NCBI GenBank assembly: GCA_016795565.1
Contig: JAEUGW010000014.1
Span: 62,001-126,000, forward strand
DNA from: Opitutaceae bacterium
GTDB lineage: Bacteria > Verrucomicrobiota > Verrucomicrobiia > Opitutales > Opitutaceae
Length of the DNA: 64,000 nt
Direction of reading: 5' to 3'
Shown here: in pieces, positions 25,522-34,754 of the stretch
Position numbering within the stretch: position 1 is the stretch's first letter
Layout of the letters: every line of letters starts with the position of its first letter
The notes under the pieces: generated by a model
Told to the model about the DNA's origin: nothing
Database searches by the model: none
The model's input: the letters and a program-made list of their open reading frames with translations, nothing else
Position numbers and translations under genes: made by a program

Positions 25522-26526
25522 ATGCCACGTCCCATCACTGTTGTCGCCGCCCTCTCCGCCCAGGAAATGACTGGGTTCCTGCCGGAGCCCTTGCTCGCCG
25601 ATTTCCGGGCCCTGGCCGGCAAGTTCGTGCACCTCGATCCCACCCGGATGAGCGTCGCCGAGTTTCACGCGGCCCTCGCGGCCGCGAACCCGGAGGTGCT
25701 GGTCACCTGCTGGAGAACGCCGCCCCTGCCCTCCACCCTGCCGCCCGCCCTGCGCTATGTCTGCCATCTCGCCGGCTCGATCAAGCATCTCGTGAAGCGC
25801 GACCAGATCGCGGCGGGCCTGGTTGTCACCAACTGGGGCGGCTCGATCAGCCGCATCGTGGCGGAGTGCGCGCTGCTCCACGTCCTGTCCTGCCTGCGTG
25901 GCGCCACCCATTGGACCCTCGCCATGCACCGCGCGGGCGCTTGGAAGGATGGCGGCACCGAATCCGCCTCGCTCTTCGGCCGCCGCGTCGGCCTGCATGG
26001 CTTCGGCCAGGTCGCACGCGAGTTCATCCGCCTGCTTCAACCCTTCGGCTGCCCCATCGCGGTCTACGCGCCGGATGTCGACGCCGCCGTCGAGGCCCGC
26101 TACGGACTCAAACGCGCCCCCTCCCTGGAGGCGCTGTTCGCGGACAATGACGTCATCGTCGAGCTTGCCCCGCTGATTCCCGCGACCACCGGCATCGTGA
26201 CGGAAAAGCTGCTGCGGCTCATCCGCCCGGGTGGCGTCTTCGTCAACGTCGGACGGGGCGCGGTGGTGGACGAGGCCGCCCTGGCCCGCGTCGCGCAGGA
26301 AGGCCGCATCAACCTGGGACTCGATGTCTTCACCACCGAGCCGTTGCCAGCCGGCTCCGGCCTGCGCGGTCTCGCCAACGTGTCCCTCACCCCGCACCTC
26401 GGCGGCCCCACCACCGACCGGCAGCGCGACGCCGGTGAATTCGGTCTCGCGAATCTTCGCGCCTACGCCGAGGGCCGTCCTGTCCAGGCGGTCATCACCC
26501 TCGCCGTTTACGACGCCTCGACCTAG
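25522..26526 (+). CDS. D-isomer-specific 2-hydroxyacid dehydrogenase family protein
   Basis: A 334-residue NAD(P)-dependent dehydrogenase. The nucleotide-binding strand is RRVGLHGFGQVAREFIRLL, with a GxHGFGxxA variant of the usual GxGxxG. FVNVGRGAVVDEAAL and SLTPHLGGPTTDR carry the conserved Arg-Glu-His-type active-site regions. I chose the ATG at 25522, 7 bp after the previous stop. It could reduce or oxidise a 2-keto acid formed from uronate breakdown; that is inferred from context. Confidence 0.88.
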   Translation: MPRPITVVAALSAQEMTGFLPEPLLADFRALAGKFVHLDPTRMSVAEFHAALAAANPEVLVTCWRTPPLPSTLPPALRYVCHLAGSIKHLVKRDQIAAGLVVTNWGGSISRIVAECALLHVLSCLRGATHWTLAMHRAGAWKDGGTESASLFGRRVGLHGFGQVAREFIRLLQPFGCPIAVYAPDVDAAVEARYGLKRAPSLEALFADNDVIVELAPLIPATTGIVTEKLLRLIRPGGVFVNVGRGAVVDEAALARVAQEGRINLGLDVFTTEPLPAGSGLRGLANVSLTPHLGGPTTDRQRDAGEFGLANLRAYAEGRPVQAVITLAVYDAST

Positions 26527-26549
26527 GCCTGCCCAAACCCCACCATACC

Positions 26550-28415
26550 GTGCACCTCCCCGCCGCTTATCTGCATTGGCAGGATTCCGCCCGACGCCTG
26601 CTGGAGCCGCTCGCGGCGCTGATGCATCCCGGCCGCGCCGACCTCGACATTGCCGGCGCGCCTTCCGACCACGACCGCCAGGCGGACCGGCTGGAGAGTT
26701 TCGCGCGGCCGCTGACACTCGCCGCCTTCTGGCTGCAATCCGCGCCGCGCCCCGAGGACACCGCCTTCCGCACGCGGCTCGCCGCCTGGTTCCGCGAAGG
26801 CCTCGTCGCCGGCACCGACCCCGCCGGCCCGCACTACTGGGGGCCCGACGCCTCCTACCACCAGCACCATGTCGAGATGGGCCTGATGGCGATCGCGCTG
26901 CAGATCGCCACTCGTGACGTGTGGGCGCCGCTCGCGCCGGAGGAAAAGTCCCAGGTCGCCCGCTGGTTCGCGACCTGCCGCGGCAGCGGCATCGTCAACA
27001 ACAACCACCTCTTCATGTCCGTGCACATCCTCGAGTTCCTCGGGCAGCACGGTTACGCGCACCGCACCGACCGCGCGGTCATCGACGCGCACCTGAACCA
27101 ACTCGAGACCATGCACCGCGGCGGCGGTTGGTTTGAGGACGGCATCAACCAGGCCTTCGACCATTACAACGCCTACGCCTTCCACTTCTACGGCCTGATG
27201 TGGGCGCACCTTCACGGCGCGCAGGACGAGGCCCGCGCCCGGCGCTGGCGCGACTGGGCAAAGCTGTTTGTCCGCGACTACCAGCATTTCTTCGCGGCGA
27301 GCGGCGAACATCCCGCCTTCGGCCGCTCCATCACCTACCGCTTCAACTGCCTCAACGTCTTCGGCCTCGCCCTCGCGGAAAACTGCACCGATGTCGCGCC
27401 CGGGCTCCTGCGCCGCCTCTGCACGCGCAACCTCGACTTCTTCCTCTCGCGCCCCATCTACAACGCGCAAGGCGTGCTCGCCCCCGGCTTCACCGACGTT
27501 TTCCCGAAAATCACCGAGGCCTATTCCTGCGCCGCCTCCCCCTACTGGGCCGCCAAGGGCTTCACCCCGCTCCTGCTGCCACCCAACCATGCTTTCTGGA
27601 ACGACGCCGAACAACCGCTGCCCGCTGAGCGTGGCTTCGTGCACGTGATGAAGGCCCCGGGCCTCGTCACCCGCAGCGTCCCGGGCGGTGACATCGAGAT
27701 TCTTAACGCCGGCTCCATGGTCGGCAACACGCAGCTCCGCTACGGCGCCTGGAAATGGAGCAAGCTCTCCTACCGCACCGGTGTCCACTTCTGCTACGCC
27801 TTCCCCGAGATTTCCAACGTCCCCGCGGACAGCGCGCTCACCGCCCAACTCGACGACGGCCGCCTCTTCGGCCGCCACTCAACCGTCGCGGTCGAACTCG
27901 CCGACGACCATCTCGGTTACAGCTGGAACCTCGGCTTCAAGACCGGCCAGGTGAACACCGGCGTCGAGACCTTCGTCTTCTGGCGTGCCGGCTGGCTGCT
28001 GCACGTGCACCACTTCGAGGCCCGCCAGCCCGTCGTGCTCCGCCTGGGCGGCTTCGCGCTGCCGCTTGCGCAACCCGCCGTGGAGCGCGCTGCCCTCCGT
28101 GCGTTTTCTCCCGACGGCCGCGGCACCGTGCTCCAGCCCCTGCTCGGTCTGCCCGAATCGGAATGGGATGCCCGCCTCGACGATTCCAGCGAGCGCCGCC
28201 ACGTCGCGGCGCCCTATCACGTCGCCCCGGTCGCCAAAACCACGCGACTCACCGGCACCGGCATCCTCGCCGCCCTTTCCTGGTCCGGCACCGATCGCAG
28301 CGAGTCCGCCGCGTGGTCCGTCGCCACCGCTGCCCCCGGCGCCTGGAAACTCACCCACCCGCAACTCGGCGACTGGAACCTCCGCCACTGGTCCCTGCCC
28401 GCCCTCACCTCCTGA
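26550..28415 (+). CDS. DUF2264 family protein
   Basis: A 621-residue protein that matches the DUF2264 pattern: HYWGPDASYHQHHVEMG, RGSGIVNNNHLFMSVHILEFLG, GGWFEDGINQAFDHYNAYAFHFYGLMWAHL, FGRSITYRFNCLNVF and a beta-rich second half. The first half should be an alpha/alpha toroid and the second a beta-sandwich, as in polysaccharide-active enzymes. No signal peptide is present, so it would work in the cytoplasm. Conserved His, Asp and Glu residues in the motifs above are possible catalytic residues. I believe DUF2264 relatives have been linked to glycoside hydrolysis of uronic-acid sugars, but I cannot verify this here. Confidence 0.85.
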   Translation: MHLPAAYLHWQDSARRLLEPLAALMHPGRADLDIAGAPSDHDRQADRLESFARPLTLAAFWLQSAPRPEDTAFRTRLAAWFREGLVAGTDPAGPHYWGPDASYHQHHVEMGLMAIALQIATRDVWAPLAPEEKSQVARWFATCRGSGIVNNNHLFMSVHILEFLGQHGYAHRTDRAVIDAHLNQLETMHRGGGWFEDGINQAFDHYNAYAFHFYGLMWAHLHGAQDEARARRWRDWAKLFVRDYQHFFAASGEHPAFGRSITYRFNCLNVFGLALAENCTDVAPGLLRRLCTRNLDFFLSRPIYNAQGVLAPGFTDVFPKITEAYSCAASPYWAAKGFTPLLLPPNHAFWNDAEQPLPAERGFVHVMKAPGLVTRSVPGGDIEILNAGSMVGNTQLRYGAWKWSKLSYRTGVHFCYAFPEISNVPADSALTAQLDDGRLFGRHSTVAVELADDHLGYSWNLGFKTGQVNTGVETFVFWRAGWLLHVHHFEARQPVVLRLGGFALPLAQPAVERAALRAFSPDGRGTVLQPLLGLPESEWDARLDDSSERRHVAAPYHVAPVAKTTRLTGTGILAALSWSGTDRSESAAWSVATAAPGAWKLTHPQLGDWNLRHWSLPALTS

Positions 28416-28425
28416 CCCCAATCCG

Positions 28426-28448
28426 TTGGTAGTCTAATAGACTACCAA
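28426..28448. promoter_or_regulatory. 23-bp palindrome, copy 2 (candidate operator)
   Basis: Nearly perfect palindrome: left half TTGGTAGTCTA, right half TAGACTACCAA, one central base. It sits 11 bp before the start of the lyase gene at 28460, within the likely promoter or leader. The copy at 10688-10710 differs at three of 23 positions. The outer TTGGTA/TACCAA resembles sites of GntR/FadR-type uronate regulators. Confidence 0.7.
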
Positions 28449-28459
28449 TTTCCTCTCTC

Positions 28460-30610
28460 ATGTCTCACTGGTTTTTGCGCCTTTTGCCGGCCCTGCGTAG
28501 CTTGGGCGTAGCAGGATGCCTTTTTGCGGCCACCCTGCCTTTCGCTTCGGGCGCCTCCGAGTTCGACTCCATCGTCCCCGTCGCTGCCCCGCGGACCAAC
28601 ATCCTCGCCGGTCGCGCCGACGCCTTCCGCGCCTACTGCACCACCGGCGAAGGCGCCCCGGCCTTTGCCAAGCTCAAGGCCGATCTCGATGCCAAATACC
28701 TCGCGCTGCCCTTCCCCGCCGAGCCCGTCACCTACGGCGATCCCGCGCCCGCCAAGCGCGATTCCGACAAGGCCGACAAGTGGCGCGCGGTGCAGGACAC
28801 CTGCGGCGTCATCTCCGCCGTGGCCGAGGCCTCGGCCCTTTGCTGGATCGTCACGGGCGAAGAGAAATATTTCGCCAAGGCCAAGGACTTCCTCCTCCGC
28901 TCCTGCGCATGGCATTTCGCGCCCGACTGGAAGTCCGGCCCCGTGATTGGCGCGACCGACATTTATTACAACGACGAGGCCCACTTCCGCCTCTGGCGGA
29001 AAATGCCGCTGGTTTACGACCAGTTGCGCGCGCGCCTCACCCCGGACGAGAAGGCGACCGTGCTCGCCCACTTCAAGGAGCGCGGCAACCGCTCGGTCGC
29101 GTGGATCGAGCACGAGGGCAACATCTCGAAAATCACCCGCAACTCCATCGCCGCCGACCTCTCCAGCCACCCGGTGCGCTTCATGCCCATGACCGGCCTC
29201 ACCGCCCTCGCGCTGTGGGACGATCTGCCCGAGGCGCGCCAGTGGTGGGCCTACGCCTACCGGTTCTACCGCGACCAGTTCAGCCCCTGGGGCGGCGACG
29301 ACGGCGGCTGGGGCGAGGGCAATGCCTATTGGCGCGGCACCTTCGAGCACGCGGCCTTCCAGGACGCCCTCCTCGCCATCGGGGACCCGCTGGCCTACGC
29401 GTCGCCCTTCTGGAAAAACTCCCCGTTCTTCGCGATCTACAACGTCCAGCCCTACCTCCACACGACCTTCGGCGACACGTCGAACGCCGGCCACTTCAAC
29501 CTCGAGCCCGTCATCGCCGATTACATGGAGCACGTCGCGCGTGTGCAGCAGAACGGCTTCTTCCGCGCCTACGCCGAGCTCTGCACGGACCAGCGCACGC
29601 GCCCGATCGACAAGGGCCTCGCTGAGCTCGGCCGCAGTTATCCCACCGCGGCCGAGTTCCTCGTGCGCAACTTCATCGCCGCCGCCAAACCCCTGCCGCC
29701 CGCCCGCCCGCTCTCGGAGCTGTCACCCTATCGCTATTTCGCCGACGTCGGCTGGGTGTCGCTGCACAGCGCGCTCGGCCGCCCGGGCGACGACATCCAG
29801 GTCACCTTCAAATCCTCGCCCTACGGTTCCTTCAGCCACAGCCACGCCGACCAGAACAGTTTCATCCTGAACGCCTATGGCGAGGGGCTCGCCATCAATT
29901 CCGCCTACCGCGAGTTCCACAACTCGCCGCACCACCGCGACTGGACCCGCCAGACCATCTCGAAAAACGCGCTGCTCATCAACGGCGCCGGCCAGAAGGC
30001 CCAGAGCAAGGCCGCGACCGGCCGGATCACGCACTTCGAGACCGGGGCGCGCTTCGTGTGGACGACGGGCGATGCCACCAAAGCCTACCAGACGATGCAG
30101 CCGAAGGGAAAAGTGAAGCTCGTCACCCGCGACCTCGTGTTCATCGACCAGCGCTACGTCGTGCTGCGCGACCGGGTGGAACTCAGCGAACCCGGAGCGC
30201 TTTCCTGGCTGCTCCATGCCGAGCATCACTTGGATTGGGACCAACCGGCCCAGCGCGCGTTCATTCGCGGCGAGAAGGCTGCGCTCACCGCCCAAATGGT
30301 CGCGCCCGGGATCACGTGGCGCGGCCGCGTGGCCGACCGGTTCCCCGTGCCGGTTGATCCGAAATACGCCAAGGGCGAGGTCACCGGCAGCTACCTGACC
30401 GGCAAATGGCACAACCAACAACACCTCACGCTCGAGAGCGCCGGCACGGCGACAAGCTACACCGTCTGGACCGTGCTCTGGCCGGAGCGCAACGGCACCG
30501 CGCCCGCCACACTCAAGGCCGAGTGGCAACCCGGCGCGCTCCTCATCACCCGCCCCGACGGCCAGACTGACACCCTCACCCTTACCCATGACTCGATCAA
30601 CCTTCGCTAA
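28460..30610 (+). CDS. Heparinase II/III-type polysaccharide lyase, secreted
   Basis: A 716-residue exported protein. The signal peptide ends around FASGASEF (residues 25-30). An alpha/alpha-toroid domain follows, similar to the DUF4962-type N-terminal part of oligoalginate lyases (WRAVQDTCGVISAVAEASALCWIVTGEEKYFAKAK, FMPMTGLTALALW, GWGEGNAYWRGTFEHAAFQDALL). Then comes a heparinase II/III domain with YGSFSHSHADQNSFILNAYGEGLAINSAYREFHNSPHHRDWTRQT-like features, including the conserved His-Asp-Asn and Tyr. Family level is probably PL15, PL17 or PL21-like. It should cleave a uronic-acid polysaccharide in the periplasm. The next gene overlaps its end by 23 bp. Confidence 0.85.
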   Translation: MSHWFLRLLPALRSLGVAGCLFAATLPFASGASEFDSIVPVAAPRTNILAGRADAFRAYCTTGEGAPAFAKLKADLDAKYLALPFPAEPVTYGDPAPAKRDSDKADKWRAVQDTCGVISAVAEASALCWIVTGEEKYFAKAKDFLLRSCAWHFAPDWKSGPVIGATDIYYNDEAHFRLWRKMPLVYDQLRARLTPDEKATVLAHFKERGNRSVAWIEHEGNISKITRNSIAADLSSHPVRFMPMTGLTALALWDDLPEARQWWAYAYRFYRDQFSPWGGDDGGWGEGNAYWRGTFEHAAFQDALLAIGDPLAYASPFWKNSPFFAIYNVQPYLHTTFGDTSNAGHFNLEPVIADYMEHVARVQQNGFFRAYAELCTDQRTRPIDKGLAELGRSYPTAAEFLVRNFIAAAKPLPPARPLSELSPYRYFADVGWVSLHSALGRPGDDIQVTFKSSPYGSFSHSHADQNSFILNAYGEGLAINSAYREFHNSPHHRDWTRQTISKNALLINGAGQKAQSKAATGRITHFETGARFVWTTGDATKAYQTMQPKGKVKLVTRDLVFIDQRYVVLRDRVELSEPGALSWLLHAEHHLDWDQPAQRAFIRGEKAALTAQMVAPGITWRGRVADRFPVPVDPKYAKGEVTGSYLTGKWHNQQHLTLESAGTATSYTVWTVLWPERNGTAPATLKAEWQPGALLITRPDGQTDTLTLTHDSINLR

Positions 30611-31661
30611 ACTCGCCGGCCTCGCGCTCGCCGCCGGCACCGCGGCTTCCGCCGCCGAACCGCTTTATTGGAACCAGGCCGAGATCGCTGCCTTCGCGGC
30701 GCGCGCCCCCGAGGCGCTGTCCGCCCCCCTCACGACCGTCGTTGAAAAGACGCAACTCGCGGCCAGCGGCGACCCGCACGACTACGTCAGCTACGCCCGC
30801 TACTACTGGCCCGACCCGACAAAGCCCGACGGCCTGCCCTTCGTCGGCCACGACGGCAAACACAACCACGAGCAGGTTGACCGCGGCGACCGCCCGCGCG
30901 TGGACAAAATCGCCAATGCCGTCGGCGCCCTCGCCGCCGCGTGGCACCTGCACCGCGACGCGGCAGCCGCCCGCCGCGCCGGCGAGTGGATTCGCGCCTG
31001 GTTCCTCGCGCCGGCCACGCGCATGAACCCCAACCTGGATTACGCCCAAGTCCGCCTCGGCCACGATGGCAACCGCGGCAACCCGACCGGCGTGCTCGAC
31101 ACCCGGGCCTTCGCGCAGGTGATGGACGGCGTCCTGCTGCTGGAAGGCTCGTCCGCTCTGACTGCGGCGGAAGACCAGGCCGTGCGCGCCTGGTTCGCCG
31201 CCTACCTCGACTGGTTCATGACCTCGAAGAACGGCAAGGCCGAGCACGCAGCAAAAAACAACCACGGCTCGTGGTTCCTCGCCCAGGCCATCGCGATGGC
31301 GCGCTTCGCCGGACGCGACACCCTCGCCCGCGAACTCGTCGAGGAGGACAAGGCGCGCATCGCGGCCCAGTTCCAGCCCGACGGCAGCCAGCCGCATGAG
31401 ATCCGACGCGTCGATGGCCTTGGCTACAGCCGCTTCAACCTCGAGGCGCAGGCCGTCATCGCCCGCCACGCCAAGGCCCTCGGCATCGACCTCTGGAACT
31501 ACACCGCTCCCAACGGCGCCAGCCTACGCAAAGCCGTGGATTTCCTCCGTCCCTACAACCAGGCGCCGGAAAAGTGGCCGACCTCGCAGAACGAGAAGCT
31601 GCCGCCGGGTTTCCTCGACGAGCTGATTGCTGAGGCGAACTCCGCGAAGCCCGCGGCCTGA
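30588..31661 (+). CDS. Alginate-lyase-family protein (PL38-like), exported
   Basis: A 357-residue protein of the alginate lyase superfamily. A signal peptide (TRSTFAKLAGLALAAGTAASAA) is followed by DYVSYARYYWPDPTKPDGLPFVGHDGKHN, which is characteristic of the family. KNNHGSWFLAQAIAMARFAGRD and DGSQPHEIRRVDGLGYSRFNLEA carry the catalytic Asn/His and Tyr/Arg candidates. Related enzymes cleave alginate or glucuronan. The start lies inside the end of the heparinase-like gene, so the two lyases are translationally coupled. A periplasmic two-lyase system is inferred. Confidence 0.87.
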   Translation: MTRSTFAKLAGLALAAGTAASAAEPLYWNQAEIAAFAARAPEALSAPLTTVVEKTQLAASGDPHDYVSYARYYWPDPTKPDGLPFVGHDGKHNHEQVDRGDRPRVDKIANAVGALAAAWHLHRDAAAARRAGEWIRAWFLAPATRMNPNLDYAQVRLGHDGNRGNPTGVLDTRAFAQVMDGVLLLEGSSALTAAEDQAVRAWFAAYLDWFMTSKNGKAEHAAKNNHGSWFLAQAIAMARFAGRDTLARELVEEDKARIAAQFQPDGSQPHEIRRVDGLGYSRFNLEAQAVIARHAKALGIDLWNYTAPNGASLRKAVDFLRPYNQAPEKWPTSQNEKLPPGFLDELIAEANSAKPAA

Positions 31662-31847
31662 GTGGAGATCCACCGATGAGCGGGTTTATCCCGCGATGCG
31701 CAAGCTGGTCGCGGCGTAATACCAAATGCCCGTAGCTTTTAGCCAAACGATGCAGCAGGACTCCTTCACCCACGGATAACCTGCTGTCTGAAATAGGAGA
31801 CCCCCTGCATTGGAATCGAGGTTCCGTTCACCTTTCAGTGCCAGACT

Positions 31848-31905
31848 GTGGGAGCGAGCTTGCTCGCGACCTCGTCCGAAAAGTCGCGAGCAAGCTCGCT
31901 CCCAC
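31848..31905. repeat. Perfect REP palindrome
   Basis: Arms of 23 bp at 31848-31870 and 31883-31905, without mismatch, around a 12-base loop. The arm begins GTGGGAGCGAGCTTGCTCGC. This closely resembles the abundant REP family of Pseudomonas species. Confidence 0.88.
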
Positions 31906-31937
31906 ATTTCCGACTGCATCGTTCCGGTTTAGACTTT

Positions 31938-32013
31938 TGTCATCGCGAGGCCCGCAATGCGGGCCGTGGCGATCCAGCTGGATTGCTTCGTCGCTTCGCT
32001 CCTCGCAATGACA
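31938..32013. repeat. 76-bp palindromic intergenic repeat, copy 2
   Basis: Begins TGTCATCGCGAGG, ends CCTCGCAATGACA, and matches copy 1 (7892-7967) in reverse orientation, including GGATTGCTTCGTCGC. Confidence 0.85.
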
Positions 32014-32093
32014 GACAATAGCCAGGGATGTTGGCATAAAGCCGCTCCTGCATCCGTCCAAGCCGAAGCCTGCTTCGAGATAACGGTCCCCTG

Positions 32094-32119
32094 AAAAAAG
32101 GCCGCCCGGAGGCGGCCTT
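32094..32119 (-). terminator. Intrinsic terminator of the second TonB receptor gene
   Basis: On the minus strand, GGCCGCC and GGCGGCC arms form a stem with a 4-base loop, followed by six T residues. It lies 22 bp after the receptor stop codon. Confidence 0.85.
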
Positions 32120-32140
32120 CGCAACGGAAGCGGACGATGC

Positions 32141-34678
32141 TCAGAACCTGGCGGACACCGACAGGATCAGCCGGCCGGGCTGGCCGCGGGCCTGGTTGGC
32201 GTTCCAGTATTCGGTGTCGGCGATGTTTTTCCAGGCGAGCGTGCCCGACCACTTCTGCTTCTTGATCTTCCAGTCATACCCCACCGTCATGTCGTAGATG
32301 GTGCTGGCGGGCAGGAAGAGCGTGGGGTTGGCGGTGCGCTGGGCCTTCTCGCCGGTATGCACGAAACCGGCGCCGATCCACCAGCCCTTCAGCGTGTCGC
32401 CGGTGAAACCATAGCGGGTCCACAGGGAGGCGAGTTGCTCCGCCGAGCCTTCCGGCACGGCATCCAGGATGAGCGCCTTGGCCTCGTTGTAGGCGGCGGT
32501 GTAGGCCGCCTGCTGCGCCGGGTCGGCGTAGACGGCGAGCGCCGGAAACTGCGCCTTGGTCGTCTTGATGTCCATGAGCGAGAGCGTGGCATAGACCTGC
32601 CAGTTGTTCAGCGGCGACCAGGTGAGCTCAATCTCGACGCCCTCGCTCTGGTCCACGGTGCCCTGGCTCGTGATGGTCGGGAACGTGCCGTCGGGGGCGG
32701 TCTGGCGGAAACGCAGCACGCGGTTCTCACGCTCGAGGTGGAACAGCGAGACCGTGGAGGAGACCCGGCCGTCGAGGAAGTCGGTCTTGATGCCCACCTC
32801 ATAGCCGCTGCCCGTGGTGGGCTCGGCGGGGGTGGAGATCGTGACGGGATTGCCGGCGCCGGAAGGCAGCGAGGGATTGTAGTTGGGATTCCAGGACGTG
32901 AGGCTGCGATCCTCGATGAAGAAGGACTCGGAATAGCTGGCGAAGAGCAGCAGATCCCGGCGCAGCTTGTAGCCGGCGCCGATCTGCGGCGTGGTCTTGG
33001 TGGCCTCGTAGGGCGTGCCGGTCGAGGGCGGTCCGGGCGTGGCCGCCACGGTGGGGCGGAAGTCGGTGCCGGTGTTCTCGGTCTTGTTGTAGCGCGCCCC
33101 GCCGATCACGATGAAGCGATCGTCGAGAAAACTGGCGTTCAGCAGCGCGTAGACGGCGCTTTCCGTGCCCTTGGTGTTGTTGAACGACTCGATGTTGGGG
33201 ATGTCGTTCACGTTGTAGGCGGGCGTGTGGTCCCAGGTGGTCGGGTCGTTGTAATTCCACGGCTGGAAATGCTGCGCCCCGGTGGTGCTGGCATTGGCCA
33301 GGCCCACCGGCGGATTGGTGTTGCTGGCGCGACGGAAGCTGTTCGTGCCGATGTGGCTGTAGAGCGCGCCGACCAGCGGCCGCACCTTCACCCCGCCGAG
33401 TTCGATGAGCCCGGTGAGCTCAGCCTGATAGGTCTTCGAGTCGCCGCCGGATTCCTCCAGGCGCTTGCGCCGGGTCAGGATCGAGCTGGCGGTCTTGGCG
33501 GGATCCGCCAGCACCGCCGCCGGGTTGGCCGCGAGCTCGGCGACGTAGTCGAACCGGTTCTTCGTCGCGAGGTAGGCGGCGGCCGGCGTCGTGGTGAACT
33601 CGGCGAGGCCGGTGAGCTTGTTGCTGATCTTGAAATCATCCCAGCCGAAATTGGCGCGCGCCCGCCACTTGGGGCTCAGCTTGATGTTCAGCTCCGCGTT
33701 GAAGGAATTGAAATCCGAGGTCCGGTAGTCGCCGTTGCCCGGATAGTTGAAGTCCGCCGGCAACGGCGGATAGCCGATGAAGCCGAGGTTGAGATTGCCG
33801 ACATCGATGTAGGCCTGGGCCCGGGCGCGGTCGACCGGATTGGGGAAATTGCCCGCCGTGGCCGTGACGGACACCGCGAGGTTCGGGCTCATGCTGATCA
33901 GCGGATCCTGCACCTTGTGAAAGGTCTCGTAGTCGAGAATCAGCGAGATCCGGTCGTTCACCTTGAAGTCGAGGCTGCCGGCGATGAGCCCGGAGTGCCC
34001 GGCGCTGGGATTGGCCCAGGCGAGGGCATTCTCGTAGGAGCCGATGAACCGGCCGTTGAGCCGCCCGTCCACCAGCACGCGGTTGATGTCCAGGTCCGTG
34101 CGCCAGAAACTGTCGGTGCCGAACTGCTGCTTGATTTTGACCGAGCTCTTGTCGGTCGGGCGCTTGGTGATGTAGTTGACCGTGCCACCCGGGGTGATCT
34201 GGCCATACAGCAGCGAGGCGGGGCCTTTCACCACCTCCACGCGGTCGATATTGGCCGAGTCCACATAACGGTTCCCCCGGAAGCCGTTGCGCTGGGGCGT
34301 CACGTCACCGTCGAAGCCGCGGATGGAATAGCGGTTGTTGCCCTGCGTGAATTCCTTGGCCCCGCTGGTGACGCCGGGAGCGAAGCTCACGATATCCAGG
34401 AGCTCCAGGGCGCCGATATCCTCGATGAACTGCGAGGTGAACGCGCTGATCGAGAACGGCAGGTCCTTGATGGGCGTGTCCACGCGCGTGGCGGACACCG
34501 AGTTGGTGGCCCGGTAGCCCTTGTCCTGGCTGGTCGAGACCGTGAAGGTGGGCAATTCCACCGTCATAGGCGGGGCCGGAGGCGGGGTCTGGGCAGGCGC
34601 CTGGAGGGCGAGCAAGGCGAGGCAGCTGAGGCCAGCGGCCCGGGCCCGCGCGGTCGATACAATGAAACGTGGGGTCAT
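32141..34678 (-). CDS. TonB-dependent receptor (siderophore-receptor type)
   Basis: An 845-residue outer-membrane transporter started at the ATG at 34678; the signal peptide spans the first ~30 residues (AGLSCLALLALQAPAQ). The plug shows DLPFSISAFTSQFIEDIG, YSIRGFDGDVTPQRNGFRG, and VVKGPASLLYGQITPGGTVNYITKRP. The barrel ends in the expected aromatic residue (VSARF). No STN domain is present. FhuA/FpvA-like sequence is usual for siderophore receptors, but here the position inside the uronate cluster suggests it imports an oligosaccharide. It ends in a terminator and diverges from the XRE-cupin gene. Confidence 0.92.
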   Translation of the reverse strand: MTPRFIVSTARARAAGLSCLALLALQAPAQTPPPAPPMTVELPTFTVSTSQDKGYRATNSVSATRVDTPIKDLPFSISAFTSQFIEDIGALELLDIVSFAPGVTSGAKEFTQGNNRYSIRGFDGDVTPQRNGFRGNRYVDSANIDRVEVVKGPASLLYGQITPGGTVNYITKRPTDKSSVKIKQQFGTDSFWRTDLDINRVLVDGRLNGRFIGSYENALAWANPSAGHSGLIAGSLDFKVNDRISLILDYETFHKVQDPLISMSPNLAVSVTATAGNFPNPVDRARAQAYIDVGNLNLGFIGYPPLPADFNYPGNGDYRTSDFNSFNAELNIKLSPKWRARANFGWDDFKISNKLTGLAEFTTTPAAAYLATKNRFDYVAELAANPAAVLADPAKTASSILTRRKRLEESGGDSKTYQAELTGLIELGGVKVRPLVGALYSHIGTNSFRRASNTNPPVGLANASTTGAQHFQPWNYNDPTTWDHTPAYNVNDIPNIESFNNTKGTESAVYALLNASFLDDRFIVIGGARYNKTENTGTDFRPTVAATPGPPSTGTPYEATKTTPQIGAGYKLRRDLLLFASYSESFFIEDRSLTSWNPNYNPSLPSGAGNPVTISTPAEPTTGSGYEVGIKTDFLDGRVSSTVSLFHLERENRVLRFRQTAPDGTFPTITSQGTVDQSEGVEIELTWSPLNNWQVYATLSLMDIKTTKAQFPALAVYADPAQQAAYTAAYNEAKALILDAVPEGSAEQLASLWTRYGFTGDTLKGWWIGAGFVHTGEKAQRTANPTLFLPASTIYDMTVGYDWKIKKQKWSGTLAWKNIADTEYWNANQARGQPGRLILSVSARF

Positions 34679-34754
34679 ACGGGTTGGGGTTGGGAGTTCG
34701 GGTGTATTTATAATTATCATGTTATTGGTATTTCAAGCCATTTCCTCTCTGTGA

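Larger units (their letters stand above)
31662..32140. other. Intergenic region with repeats and terminator
   Basis: No gene is supported in these 479 bp between the convergent lyase and TonB receptor genes. It holds a 23-bp-arm REP palindrome (31848-31905), the second 76-bp palindromic repeat (31938-32013), a short REP-like fragment near 32037 (AAAGCCGCTCCTGCA) and a terminator (32094-32119). Confidence 0.8.

Noticed and set aside
22575..25643. 1022-codon minus-strand frame opposite the symporter and PMI-like genes
   Set aside because: Rich in Glu, Asp, His and Gly from complementary codons; crosses two well-supported genes; no domain.
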